In this document: in pieces, positions 44,397-53,815 of the stretch
Numbering within the stretch: position 1 is the first letter of the stretch
Layout of the letters: each line of letters begins with the position of its first letter
Assembly (NCBI GenBank): GCA_963809825.1
Contig: CAWELJ010000002.1
Location: 248,001-312,000, forward strand
Direction: 5' to 3'
From: Bog-473 sp963809825
Lineage (GTDB): Bacteria; Actinomycetota; Acidimicrobiia; Acidimicrobiales; RAAP-2
Length of the DNA: 64,000 nucleotides
Position numbers and translations under genes: made by a program
Notes under the pieces: model-generated
The model's input: the letters and a program-made list of their open reading frames with translations, nothing else
Told to the model about the DNA's origin: nothing
The model's database searches: none

Positions 44397-45994
44397 CGCG
44401 CCACGACGGCGCCGCTCCAGGCCGGCAGGACCAGGTCGCCCTCGATGCCGGTCCCCTCGAGCGAGCGCCCGGTCGCCACGGTCACCGTGCCGCGCACGCC
44501 GTCGAACACCGCCGCCGCATCGGACATGTTGAGCAGCACGCTGGTGCCCCCGCCGCGGGCGAAGGCCCACGTCCCGTCGGCCGAGTCCAGCGACCGGTAG
44601 GCGCCGACGGTGAGGTCGTCACTGGCCGCGCGCGCCGCGATGGCCCGCCGGCAGAGCTCGAGCACCGAGTCGGGGTCGCCCTCCTGATCGGCCACGTTGC
44701 ACGCGGCGGGGTCGGCCATCGGCAGCCACGTGCGCACGCCCGCCGCGCTGAACCCGCCTCCCGGCCCGCCCGACCACGGCATCGGCGTGCGCTCGGCGTC
44801 GCGGCCCTTGTAGTACGGCCAGAAGCGGGCGCCGACGGCATCGAGCACGTCGGCGCGTTCGATCGGCCCGTCGGTCAGTCCGATCTCGTCGCCCTGGTAG
44901 AGGAAGGGCGTCCCCCGCAGGGTGAGCAGCACGAGCAGGGCCACCTTGACCTTGGCCGGGTCGCCGCCCGCCCAGCGCGTCGACAGGCGCGACACGTCGT
45001 GGTTCGAGGCCGTCCAGATCGGCCAGGCCCCCGCGGGGAGCAGCGCCTCGGTGCCCTCCACCACGCTGCGCAGCGCCGCGGCCTCGAAGGGCGCGTTGAT
45101 GAAGACGAAATTGAAGCCGCCGTGCAGCTCGTCGGTGCCGGCGCCGTAGAACTGCATCAGGGTCGGGAGCTGCTCCACGTTCGTCTCGCCGATCAGCAGC
45201 CGCTCGGGGTCGTAGCCGTCCGCGATGGCGCGCCAGCGGCGCAGGATGTCGTGCGCCTCGGGCCGGTCGGTGTTGTAGACGGCGCGCACACCCATGAACT
45301 GCTGGTCCAGCGGGTCGTCCCCCGTGGCCGGCGGGTTGTCGCGCAGCTCCTTGTCCTTGATCATCATGTTGCACACGTCGATCCGGAAGCCCGCCACGCC
45401 GCGGTCCCACCAGAAGCGGATGATGTCGTCGAACTCGCGCCGCACGTCCTCGTTCCACCAGTTCAGGTCGGGCTGGGCCGCCTCGAAGTTGTGCAGGAAG
45501 TACTGGCCGCTCGCCCGGTCGAGCTCCCAGGCCGGTCCGCCGAAGATGCTCATCCAGTTGTTGGGCGGGCTCCCGTCGGGTTTCGGGTCGGCCCAGACGT
45601 AGTAGTCGCGGTGGACCGAGCCGCGTCCGCTCAGCGCGTCGACGAACCATGCGTGCCGGTCGCTGGTGTGGTTGGGCACCAGGTCCATGAGGATGCGGAT
45701 GCCGCGCCGGCCCGCCTCGCGCACGAGCGTGTCGAGGTCGTCCAGCGTCCCGAAGGCGGGGTCGATGTCGCGGTAGTCCGACACGTCGTAGCCCCAGTCC
45801 CGGTTGGGCGAGCACGTCACCGGCGACAGCCAGACGCCGCTGATGCCGAGGCGGGCGAGATGGTCGAGCTTGGCGATGATCCCGGGCAGGTCGCCGATGC
45901 CGTCGCCGTCGGAGTCGGCGAACGAACGTGGGTAGATCTGGTAGAAGACGCCGCCGTGCCACCAGCGGTCCGGGTCGCTGTCTCCTGACGCCAT
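44393..45994 (-). CDS. GH13 alpha-glucosidase
   Basis: Hydrolyses alpha-glucosidic bonds, 533 aa, oligo-1,6-glucosidase-like. The (beta/alpha)8 barrel contains DLVPNHTS, nucleophile Asp206 in GFRIDV, acid/base Glu270 in LIGETN and the stabilising Asp333 in ASNHD. A C-terminal beta domain follows. No signal peptide is seen, so it is probably cytoplasmic and acts on imported sugars or internal glucans. The stop overlaps the start region of the glycosyltransferase gene. Confidence 0.93.
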   Translation of the reverse strand: MASGDSDPDRWWHGGVFYQIYPRSFADSDGDGIGDLPGIIAKLDHLARLGISGVWLSPVTCSPNRDWGYDVSDYRDIDPAFGTLDDLDTLVREAGRRGIRILMDLVPNHTSDRHAWFVDALSGRGSVHRDYYVWADPKPDGSPPNNWMSIFGGPAWELDRASGQYFLHNFEAAQPDLNWWNEDVRREFDDIIRFWWDRGVAGFRIDVCNMMIKDKELRDNPPATGDDPLDQQFMGVRAVYNTDRPEAHDILRRWRAIADGYDPERLLIGETNVEQLPTLMQFYGAGTDELHGGFNFVFINAPFEAAALRSVVEGTEALLPAGAWPIWTASNHDVSRLSTRWAGGDPAKVKVALLVLLTLRGTPFLYQGDEIGLTDGPIERADVLDAVGARFWPYYKGRDAERTPMPWSGGPGGGFSAAGVRTWLPMADPAACNVADQEGDPDSVLELCRRAIAARAASDDLTVGAYRSLDSADGTWAFARGGGTSVLLNMSDAAAVFDGVRGTVTVATGRSLEGTGIEGDLVLPAWSGAVVAR

Positions 45995-46055
45995 CGGCGG
46001 TCCTTCCGGTTGCTCTCGGGTCGCCCGGGAGCGTACCGGGGCACCGCCGGGTCGC

Positions 46056-46874
46056 TCAGGGCCGGTGCTGCACCGTCTCGACGAGGCGGGCCTGGAGCAG
46101 GCCCGGGAACGCCGTCCCGTTGCCGTTGAACGTGACCTGGTGGACCACGGCGCCCCGGACGAAGGCGACCTCCGTGCTCGTGATGGTCAGCTGGCGCCCG
46201 CCGCTGACCAGCGGGATGGTGACGGTGAAGCCGCTCACGTGCTCCGCGTGCCAGGCGGTGGGGAGCCCGGCGATGGTCACCGTCCCGACGGTGGCGCCGC
46301 CGCCGGCGCGCTGCTGGATGCTGGCCTGCAGTGCCGCACTGCCGATCGCGTTCATGCACGCGGGCGTCTTGGGGCTGGACATGGCCGCGTAGTCGGCCCG
46401 GGCCTGCGCCGCCGTGTCGTACGCCGACACGCTGTCCTGGACGGTGAGCGTCTTGTCCGCGCTGGAGAAGGCCGGGCTGGTGACCTTGGTCGGGGCGAGG
46501 GCGGCCAGGCGTGCCGGCACGCCCACGCAGGACGCCAGCTGGGTGGACCAGGGGGACAGGCGGGTCGGCGTCGCGGCCGGACCGCCCGACACCCAGCCCG
46601 ACGGCAGGTCGGAGAGGGTCAGCATGGTGCGCGCCCCGGCGGCAGCACCGCCGGTCCCACCCGTGCGCGTCGCCGTCGCCGCCGGCGCCGGCGCCGTGGC
46701 CGTGCGTTCGACCTGGGCCGGCGCATGCGCCGGCGCGGCCAGTGCGCCGCCGCCGGTCAGGCCTGCGACGAGGCCACCCAGCACCGATGCCGCGAAGATC
46801 CCCACGAACGTGCACATGACGGCACGCCGCCAGTGCTCCATGCCTGCCTGGACAATTGGGCCTGTCTCGGCCAT
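46056..46874 (-). CDS. Secreted or membrane-anchored protein, paralogue 1 of a tandem pair
   Basis: 272 aa from ATG 46874, which has GGGAGGGG upstream. A hydrophobic N-terminal segment (CTFVGIFAASVLGGLVAGL) acts as signal or anchor, followed by an Ala/Pro/Thr-rich linker and a ~190-residue domain with LPSGW, a Cys in ASCVGVP, SVSAYDTAAQARADYAAMSS, a second Cys in TPACMNAIG and VTFNGNGTAFPGLL near the end. The domain matches the downstream neighbour point for point. It vaguely recalls PknH-type extracellular sensor domains of mycobacteria, but I cannot assign it. Confidence 0.75.
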   Translation of the reverse strand: MAETGPIVQAGMEHWRRAVMCTFVGIFAASVLGGLVAGLTGGGALAAPAHAPAQVERTATAPAPAATATRTGGTGGAAAGARTMLTLSDLPSGWVSGGPAATPTRLSPWSTQLASCVGVPARLAALAPTKVTSPAFSSADKTLTVQDSVSAYDTAAQARADYAAMSSPKTPACMNAIGSAALQASIQQRAGGGATVGTVTIAGLPTAWHAEHVSGFTVTIPLVSGGRQLTITSTEVAFVRGAVVHQVTFNGNGTAFPGLLQARLVETVQHRP

Positions 46875-47022
46875 GGCGGCCCCTCCCTTGCCTCCATGAG
46901 CACCCGGCACCTCGTCCCTGGGGGGGTCCGGTGCCGTGTGCTCTCCCACCAGGAGAACGTGGGCCGGGCCCCCGGCACACGGCCATTTGTCACGCCGTTG
47001 TCGGGGCCGGGTGCCCCGTGCC

Positions 47023-47754
47023 TCAGAGGCGGGCCTGGGCCGTCGCCATCAGGTGCCGCTCGAGCGTCGAGGGGAAGGGGATCCCGTAGCCGTAGAACGT
47101 GATGTTCTGCCCGTACTGGCCCTTGATGAAGTACGTGATCACCAGGTGCAGCGGCACGACGACGCCCTGGCTGGTGATCGGGACGCCGAGGTCGTAGGCC
47201 GTCGTGCCCTTGGGCGCACCGGCCTTGGTCACCGTGATCGTCCCGACGCTGGTGCCGCTCCCCGCGGCGGAGGCGATCTGCGACTTGAACGAGCCGTTCA
47301 TGAGCGTGGCCATGCACCCGGCGGTCTTGGTGTTGGAGATGGCCGCGTACTCGGCCCGGGCGTTCTTGACGGACGGGAAGACCGAGACGTTGTCGTCGAC
47401 CTCGAGGGTCTGGTCCTTGCTGTGGAAGTTCGGGCTGTTGACCTGGGGCGGGTTGCTCGCGATCAGCTTGCTGGGCACGCCGATGCACCCTGCGAGCTGC
47501 GCCGCACCGGGGAAGCTGCCGCTGCCGCTGTTGTTCGTGCTGGGCGACGTCGTCCAGCCCGAGGGCATGTCCGAGTGCCTGAGCAGCGCCTTCGTGGCGT
47601 GTGCCTTCTGGGCCGTGGTGGCCGCCGACAGCAGCCGGGTGCTCGCAGCGGCCGGGACGGGCGCCGCCGCACCGGCCCCGAGGGCCAGCACCCCGACCCC
47701 GCAGGCGACCCACGTGCCCGCCCGGCCCCGCCCTGTCGCCCATCCGGTGCTCAT
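47023..47754 (-). CDS. Secreted protein, paralogue 2 of a tandem pair
   Basis: 243 aa from ATG 47754. A signal sequence (WVACGVGVLALGAGAAAP) precedes a domain parallel to the previous protein: MPSGW, LAGCIGVP, NVSVFPSVKNARAEYAAISN, TAGCMATL, ITFYGYGIPFPSTLERH. The two conserved Cys are kept. 148 bp separate the two genes, so each may have its own promoter. Function unknown. Confidence 0.75.
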   Translation of the reverse strand: MSTGWATGRGRAGTWVACGVGVLALGAGAAAPVPAAASTRLLSAATTAQKAHATKALLRHSDMPSGWTTSPSTNNSGSGSFPGAAQLAGCIGVPSKLIASNPPQVNSPNFHSKDQTLEVDDNVSVFPSVKNARAEYAAISNTKTAGCMATLMNGSFKSQIASAAGSGTSVGTITVTKAGAPKGTTAYDLGVPITSQGVVVPLHLVITYFIKGQYGQNITFYGYGIPFPSTLERHLMATAQARL

Positions 47755-47852
47755 CGCATCCCCTTGGCTCGCCGGCGGCCCGACGCCCGGGCCGCGCCCC
47801 GCCAAATCTAGGGCCCGGCGACCTGGGGCCGAGGGAGGCTGCGGGGCCGCCC

Positions 47853-47881
47853 TTGCCAGGCCGGGCGAGGCCCGCTATCTT
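47853..47881 (+). promoter_or_regulatory. groESL promoter
   Basis: TTGCCA (47853-47858), a 17-bp spacer and TATCTT (47876-47881); the CIRCE operator begins at the last base of the -10, so a bound repressor would cover the transcription start. Confidence 0.65.
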
Positions 47882-47907
47882 TGGCACTCGCAACCCGAGA
47901 GTGCTAA
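47881..47907 (+). promoter_or_regulatory. CIRCE operator
   Basis: TTGGCACTC, nine bases, GAGTGCTAA: a 9-9-9 inverted repeat with a single difference from the TTAGCACTC-N9-GAGTGCTAA consensus bound by the heat-shock repressor HrcA. It lies 25 bp before the groES ATG. hrcA itself is not in the window. Confidence 0.95.
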
Positions 47908-47932
47908 CGAGCGCCAAGGAGGCCCGTTCAAG

Positions 47933-48223
47933 ATGAAGCTGCAGCCGCTCGATGACCGGATCGTCGTCCGTCCCGGCGAGTCCGAGGAGACCACCGCCTC
48001 CGGCCTGGTCATCCCCGACACCGCCAAGGAGAAGCCCCAGCAGGGCGAGGTGATCGCCGTGGGCCCGGGGCGCCGCTCCGAGGACACCGGTGAGCTGATC
48101 CCCATGGACGTCAAGGTCGGCGACACGGTCGTCTACTCCAAGTACGGAGGGACCGAGATCGTCCACGAGGGGGAGGACCTGCTCATCCTCTCCGGCCGGG
48201 ACGTGCTGGCCAAGCTGGCCTGA
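47933..48223 (+). CDS. groES: Co-chaperonin GroES
   Basis: Lid of the chaperonin cage, 96 aa, full length. MKLQPLDDRIVVRPGESEE, the mobile loop TTASGLVIPDTAKEKPQQG and the roof/GKYGG-like YSKYGGTEI are intact. CAAGGAGG precedes the ATG. Controlled by the CIRCE operator just upstream. Confidence 0.98.
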   Translation: MKLQPLDDRIVVRPGESEETTASGLVIPDTAKEKPQQGEVIAVGPGRRSEDTGELIPMDVKVGDTVVYSKYGGTEIVHEGEDLLILSGRDVLAKLA

Positions 48224-48252
48224 CCGGTCACACGCAGTTGGGTCTGCCCGCC

Positions 48253-48272
48253 GCCCCGGTGACCGCCGGGGC
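48253..48272 (+). other. Hairpin between groES and groEL
   Basis: GCCCCGG (48253-48259) pairs with CCGGGGC (48266-48272) around a 6-nt loop in the 132-bp gap. It may set the GroES:GroEL ratio by processing or partial termination. I see no second CIRCE or promoter in the gap. Confidence 0.35.
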
Positions 48273-48355
48273 CGGCGCGGCGGCCTCCCACCTTTCCCAC
48301 CATCACCCCCGTCGTTTCTGAGCCTGGGGGACTCGAGAAGGAGCACCACAGAGCC

Positions 48356-50008
<1,653 letters not shown>

Positions 50009-50022
50009 CTCCGCCGGGCCTG

Positions 50023-50043
50023 CCCCGCGGTGTCCGCGCGGGG
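50023..50043 (+). terminator. Terminator-like hairpin after groEL
   Basis: CCCCGCG (50023-50029) and CGCGGGG (50037-50043) form seven GC pairs around a 7-nt loop, 15 bp after the groEL stop. A short T-rich stretch (TCTTTC) follows some bases later. Confidence 0.5.
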
Positions 50044-50159
50044 TATGCGTCTTTCGGGAAATCGGCACGCTACCGTTGTGGCGTGTCGGGCTTCGTGGCC
50101 GGGTCCTCGGACCCGGCTGCGGCGCGTCCGGGGGCCGGGCGCCGCTACCCTCACCCGCA

Positions 50160-51164
50160 GTGAGCGACCCGCCGGCGTTGCCCCCGTCGGGGCTGATCGA
50201 GGACCTGCCGCCCCGGCAGCTCCTGCGGGGGCTCTTCCACCTGCTCTTCGGCCGCGAGCCGGTGCTCAGCGACGACGGGGCGTACGTGCGCGAGCTCGAG
50301 AGCGGTGCGCTCTCCCCGCGCCAGCTCGTCGAGTGGCTGGTCGACTCGGCCGAGTGGAGCCACGCCGCGCCGATGTCGGAGTTCGGGCCGTCGCTCCACT
50401 TCGGGCGCGGCGTCTTCATACGCAGCCTCCCGCGCGCCCGGCGCATCCTCGACATCGGCGGCGCCGCCGTCGGGGACCCGTCCGGGGCGCTCGTGCTGAT
50501 GGGCTACCCGTACCGCTTCGACGAGCTGACCGTCGTGGACCTGCCCAGCGAGGACCGGCACGAGCTCTACCGCGACGACGCCCGCCCCGCTTCCACCGAG
50601 ACGCCCCGCGGCCTGGTGACGTACCGCTACCACTCCATGACGGACCTGAGCTCGTACCCGTCGCAGTCCTTCGACATGGTGTACAGCGGGCAGAGCATCG
50701 AGCACGTGACCCGGCGCCAGGCCGACCGCGTGCTGGCGCAGGCGCGCCGGGTGCTCCGGCCCGGCGGGGTCCTCGCCCTCGACACGCCCAACCGCCGCCT
50801 GACCCGGTTGCAGCAGGAGGCGTTCATCGATCCCGACCACAAGTACGAGTACTCGCATCCCGAGATGGCCGCCATGCTCCGCGGCAACGGCTTCGTGCTC
50901 GAGCGCGCCGTCGGGATCAACTACGGCGGTGAGTCCGTTGCCCGGGGCGTCTTCGACGTGGGCGAGCTCGCCACCAGGCGCGGCGTCTTCGACGAGATCG
51001 CGGACTGCTACCTGCTGGGCTACGTGTGCCGTCGACCCGGCGGCCCCGCCCCGGCGGCACTGCTGCAGCGGGCCCGGTGGCGGGTGGCCGGGCCCGAGGC
51101 GTTCGTGCCGCGCGCCGGACGCGCCACCCGGAGGACGATAAGGAAGATCGGCCGCACCGCCTGA
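50160..51164 (+). CDS. SAM-dependent methyltransferase with N-terminal DUF4214-like helical domain
   Basis: 334 aa from GTG 50160. Residues ~18-75 (LLRGLFHLLFGREPVLSDDG ... LVEWLVDSAEW) resemble the DUF4214 pattern of a Gly-Arg-x-Pro turn followed by a Ser-x-Glu end. Residues ~90-270 are a class I methyltransferase: RRILDIGGAAVGD, SGQSIEHV, ARRVLRPGGVLALDTPNRR. DUF4214-like segments often occur with glycan-related enzymes, so a sugar or glycolipid substrate is plausible but not shown. Confidence 0.75.
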   Translation: MSDPPALPPSGLIEDLPPRQLLRGLFHLLFGREPVLSDDGAYVRELESGALSPRQLVEWLVDSAEWSHAAPMSEFGPSLHFGRGVFIRSLPRARRILDIGGAAVGDPSGALVLMGYPYRFDELTVVDLPSEDRHELYRDDARPASTETPRGLVTYRYHSMTDLSSYPSQSFDMVYSGQSIEHVTRRQADRVLAQARRVLRPGGVLALDTPNRRLTRLQQEAFIDPDHKYEYSHPEMAAMLRGNGFVLERAVGINYGGESVARGVFDVGELATRRGVFDEIADCYLLGYVCRRPGGPAPAALLQRARWRVAGPEAFVPRAGRATRRTIRKIGRTA

Positions 51165-51287
51165 ACCGACGTCCGCCGGTGACGATTTCACCCCGGTTGG
51201 GTGAGGCATCACCCAACCGTCACGCGTCGTTCACTTACCAGCCGTCGTGAGTTCGCGGTCTGGGAACACTGGCATAGCATCAGCTCC

Positions 51288-52073
51288 GTGGGCACTTGGC
51301 GACCTGGTTCCACACGGTCGTCGCTTCGCGTCGCCGCCGCTGTGGTGGGTGTGATCTTCGCATCGCAAGCGGCGTCGGCCGGGAGCGGCGCGTCGACCGT
51401 GCTGCATACCCGAAACGGTTCTGCGTCGTGGGAGACGGTGCTGCGCAGCGCGGCGTGTGGCGTCCCCGCCGCCGCCGACCCCGACCCGACTGATCCCCAC
51501 GAGGGGGACGAGGGGGACGGAAGGGGTGAGCAGTACGGCGGGACTGCCGGTGGCACTCACGACGGCGTCGACCGGGGGTCCCAGGACGGTCTTCCCGAGC
51601 TCGGCGGCGACGGTGTGTTCAGCGGTGCTCGGTCCGGGTCCTTGGTGAAGGTCACATCGGCTGGAGCGAACGGGAGCCTGGTGGCTCCGGGACAGACGAT
51701 CACTGTCACCATCACCTGGAACCCGAAGGACTTCGGAGGTTTCGCCCCGTCCGAGACGGTCGACTGCGTCAAGATCGGCTCCAGGATCTCGAGCTCGTTG
51801 AGCCAGGAGCACACTCCGGGGCCTTCCGGAGGCACGGACCACTTCAGTTACGTGGTCCCGATGGAGGGAACGGGCGGGGACCAGATCTGCGATCGAGCGA
51901 TCGTCGCAGGGCCCTGGCTCAACAGGGAGAAGAGCGCAATCCTGTGCTACACCGTCATGAGCGCGGCCACGCCCGAGGTTCCCATGGCGCTGATGCTTCC
52001 CCTCTCGGCCATGGCGGTGGGTGGCGGTGGGCTGTTGATCGCCCGGAGGCGACGCAACCGGCTTGGCAGCTGA
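51288..52073 (+). CDS. Secreted surface protein with C-terminal TM and Arg-cluster anchor
   Basis: 261 aa from GTG 51288. Signal peptide near residues 14-32 (RVAAAVVGVIFASQAASAG). A Gly/Asp-rich low-complexity stretch leads to a beta-rich domain (VAPGQTITVTITWNP, DCVKIGSRI, DHFSYVVPMEGTGGDQICDRA). The C terminus is PEVPMALMLPLSAMAVGGGG then LLIARRRRNR: a short Pro-Glu-x-Pro motif, a hydrophobic span and a basic cluster, like a sorting signal. Ligand or partner unknown. Confidence 0.75.
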   Translation: MGTWRPGSTRSSLRVAAAVVGVIFASQAASAGSGASTVLHTRNGSASWETVLRSAACGVPAAADPDPTDPHEGDEGDGRGEQYGGTAGGTHDGVDRGSQDGLPELGGDGVFSGARSGSLVKVTSAGANGSLVAPGQTITVTITWNPKDFGGFAPSETVDCVKIGSRISSSLSQEHTPGPSGGTDHFSYVVPMEGTGGDQICDRAIVAGPWLNREKSAILCYTVMSAATPEVPMALMLPLSAMAVGGGGLLIARRRRNRLGS

Positions 52074-52127
52074 CGCCGTCGGCGGTACCTGCGCATTGAA
52101 AGCGCCCGACGGGGAACATCGCGTGAC

Positions 52128-52973
52128 CTAGATGAAGGCGTGGACGATGGCGCGGTAGTTCGCGCTCGGCGCCGACGGCGGTGGCGGTGGCGGAATGCGC
52201 CCGATCCGCCGGGCCAGGCGCAGCCGCCGGCCCGGGACCTCCGGCGGTGGAGGTGGAGGCGGCCCGGCGACGGTGCGCACCTGTGCGAAACCGGCGGCGC
52301 GGCACATGTTGTGCAGCGCCTCGATGGTCGGCACGTACCAGTTGCCGAAGTCGGTGCGCAGCGAGCTGCCGGCGTGGAACTGCAGCAGGGCCTCGTGGTC
52401 GAGGCCCTCCACGTGCACCGCCTCGGTCTCGATCACCGCCACCTCCGTGGTGACGGCGCGCAGCCGTTCGAGACAGGTGAGCGGTTCCTTCATGTGGTAC
52501 AGCACACCGAGGTAGAGCACGACGTCGAAGCGCCCGAGCCCGTCGAGGTCGACGGTCTGGAAGTCGGCCACGACCGGCTCCACCTTGGAACCGAGCGCGG
52601 CGGCGGCGAACTCGAAGCCGCGCCGCCCCGGGAGGTCCGGTTGCCAGAAGTCGGTCTCGTCGCGCGACTGGTCCGGGAAGACGCCCTTCTCGATGCACTC
52701 GGCCCAGTAGGCCCCCCGAGCCAGGAAGTCGACGCCCCACGCGTAGTGGTCGAGCGCCACCACCCGGCTGGCCCCGGCCCGCTCGGCGAGGAACGAGAAC
52801 TTGCCGTCCCAGGCCCCGATGTCGAGCACGCTCCGCCCCGACACGTCGGGGAAGATCTCGGGCCCGGTCGGCTGCACGCCGATGCCCTTGGTGACGACGC
52901 CGTGGCCCAGGTCGATGGTGTGGTACCACTGCAACGCGTCGGCCTGCGCCTGTAGCTCGGCCGGGGAGGTCAT
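52128..52973 (-). CDS. SAM-dependent methyltransferase, DUF1698/CmoB-like
   Basis: 281 aa from ATG 52973. WYHTIDLGHGVVTKG opens it; SAM-binding motif I is VLDIGAWDGKFSFLAERAG, followed by VVALDHYAWG, and YLGVLYHMKEPL. This arrangement is found in CmoB-like proteins, but the actinobacterial ones are mostly uncharacterised and often sit near glycan genes. The C terminus has two runs of six to seven prolines, likely to stall ribosomes without EF-P. Divergent from the NUDIX gene. Confidence 0.8.
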   Translation of the reverse strand: MTSPAELQAQADALQWYHTIDLGHGVVTKGIGVQPTGPEIFPDVSGRSVLDIGAWDGKFSFLAERAGASRVVALDHYAWGVDFLARGAYWAECIEKGVFPDQSRDETDFWQPDLPGRRGFEFAAAALGSKVEPVVADFQTVDLDGLGRFDVVLYLGVLYHMKEPLTCLERLRAVTTEVAVIETEAVHVEGLDHEALLQFHAGSSLRTDFGNWYVPTIEALHNMCRAAGFAQVRTVAGPPPPPPPEVPGRRLRLARRIGRIPPPPPPSAPSANYRAIVHAFI

Positions 52974-53006
52974 GGGCGGAGAGCGTAGCGAGCCGGGCCG
53001 AACCCC

Positions 53007-53012
53007 TAAGTT
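53007..53012 (+). promoter_or_regulatory. Candidate -10 for a leaderless NUDIX mRNA
   Basis: TAAGTT ends seven bases before a GTG at 53019, the spacing seen for leaderless transcripts in actinobacteria. No Shine-Dalgarno precedes the GTG. Confidence 0.35.
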
Positions 53013-53018
53013 GGCCCG

Positions 53019-53803
53019 GTGCCCCGCCCCGCGACGCCCGAGGACCGCCCCGTCCCGCCCCAGGTCATCCCGCGTCCGGACGGCTGGCGGGCCGGTGGCT
53101 CGCCGCCGTGGGCGGGGTCCCGCCGACGCGGCGGGCCTCCATCGGTGTGGAACGGGTGGTCGGCGCACTGGGCGCCCTCGGCCAGGGCGGTCCGGTGCCG
53201 GCGGAACTCGACGCCGACGGGGTGCTGGGGCCGGCCATGCTGGTGGGCGAGTCCCTGCTGCCGCCCGTGCTCGGGGTCAATTCGGGTGTGCTGGCTGCCC
53301 TCTTCGAGGAGAGGGGTGAGGCGCGCCTCGTCCTGACCCGCCGCTCGACGTCGATGCGCACGCACCGCGGTGAGGTGAGCTTTCCCGGCGGGCGCCTCGA
53401 CGAAGGCGAGGACCCGGCGGCGGCCGCACTGCGCGAGGCGCACGAGGAGGTCGGTCTGGACCCGTCGGCAGTCACGACGGTCGGCTGGCTCCATCCGGTC
53501 ATGACGATGGTGTCCGCCTCTCTGATCCTGCCCGTCGTGGCGACGGTGGCGGAACGGCCACACCTGGTGCCCAGCCCGACCGAGGTCGAGCGCGTGTTCG
53601 ACGTGGCGCTCTCCGAGTTGGCGGATCCGGCCATCTTCCACGAAGAGCGCTGGCGGATTCCCGGGCGCGTCGTTCAAGGGTCGGTCGACGACTCGTTCCC
53701 GGTGTGGTTCTTCGAGATCTCGGGCGAAATGATCTGGGGAGCCACGGCACGCATGATCCACGAGCTGTTGAGTGTGGTCCTCACCGGGCACAGCGGCCGC
53801 TGA
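53019..53803 (+). CDS. NUDIX hydrolase, coenzyme A pyrophosphatase-like; probable frame break near the N terminus
   Basis: Cleaves CoA or similar nucleotides. The NUDIX box GGRLDEGED...REAHEEVGL has all key Glu residues, and THRGEVSFPGGR upstream is the CoA-pyrophosphatase signature. The frame holding the domain begins at GTG 53108, but a GTG at 53019 in another frame gives PEDRPVPPQVIPRPDGWRAG, a plausible N terminus; one missing base between about 53107 and 53145 would join them. If not, the gene is simply 53108-53803. Confidence 0.8.
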
Positions 53804-53815
53804 AGCCTGGTCAGA

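Noticed and set aside
48224..48355. Second CIRCE or promoter between groES and groEL
   Set aside because: No GCACTC-N9-GAGTGC pair and no A/T-containing -10 in the gap.
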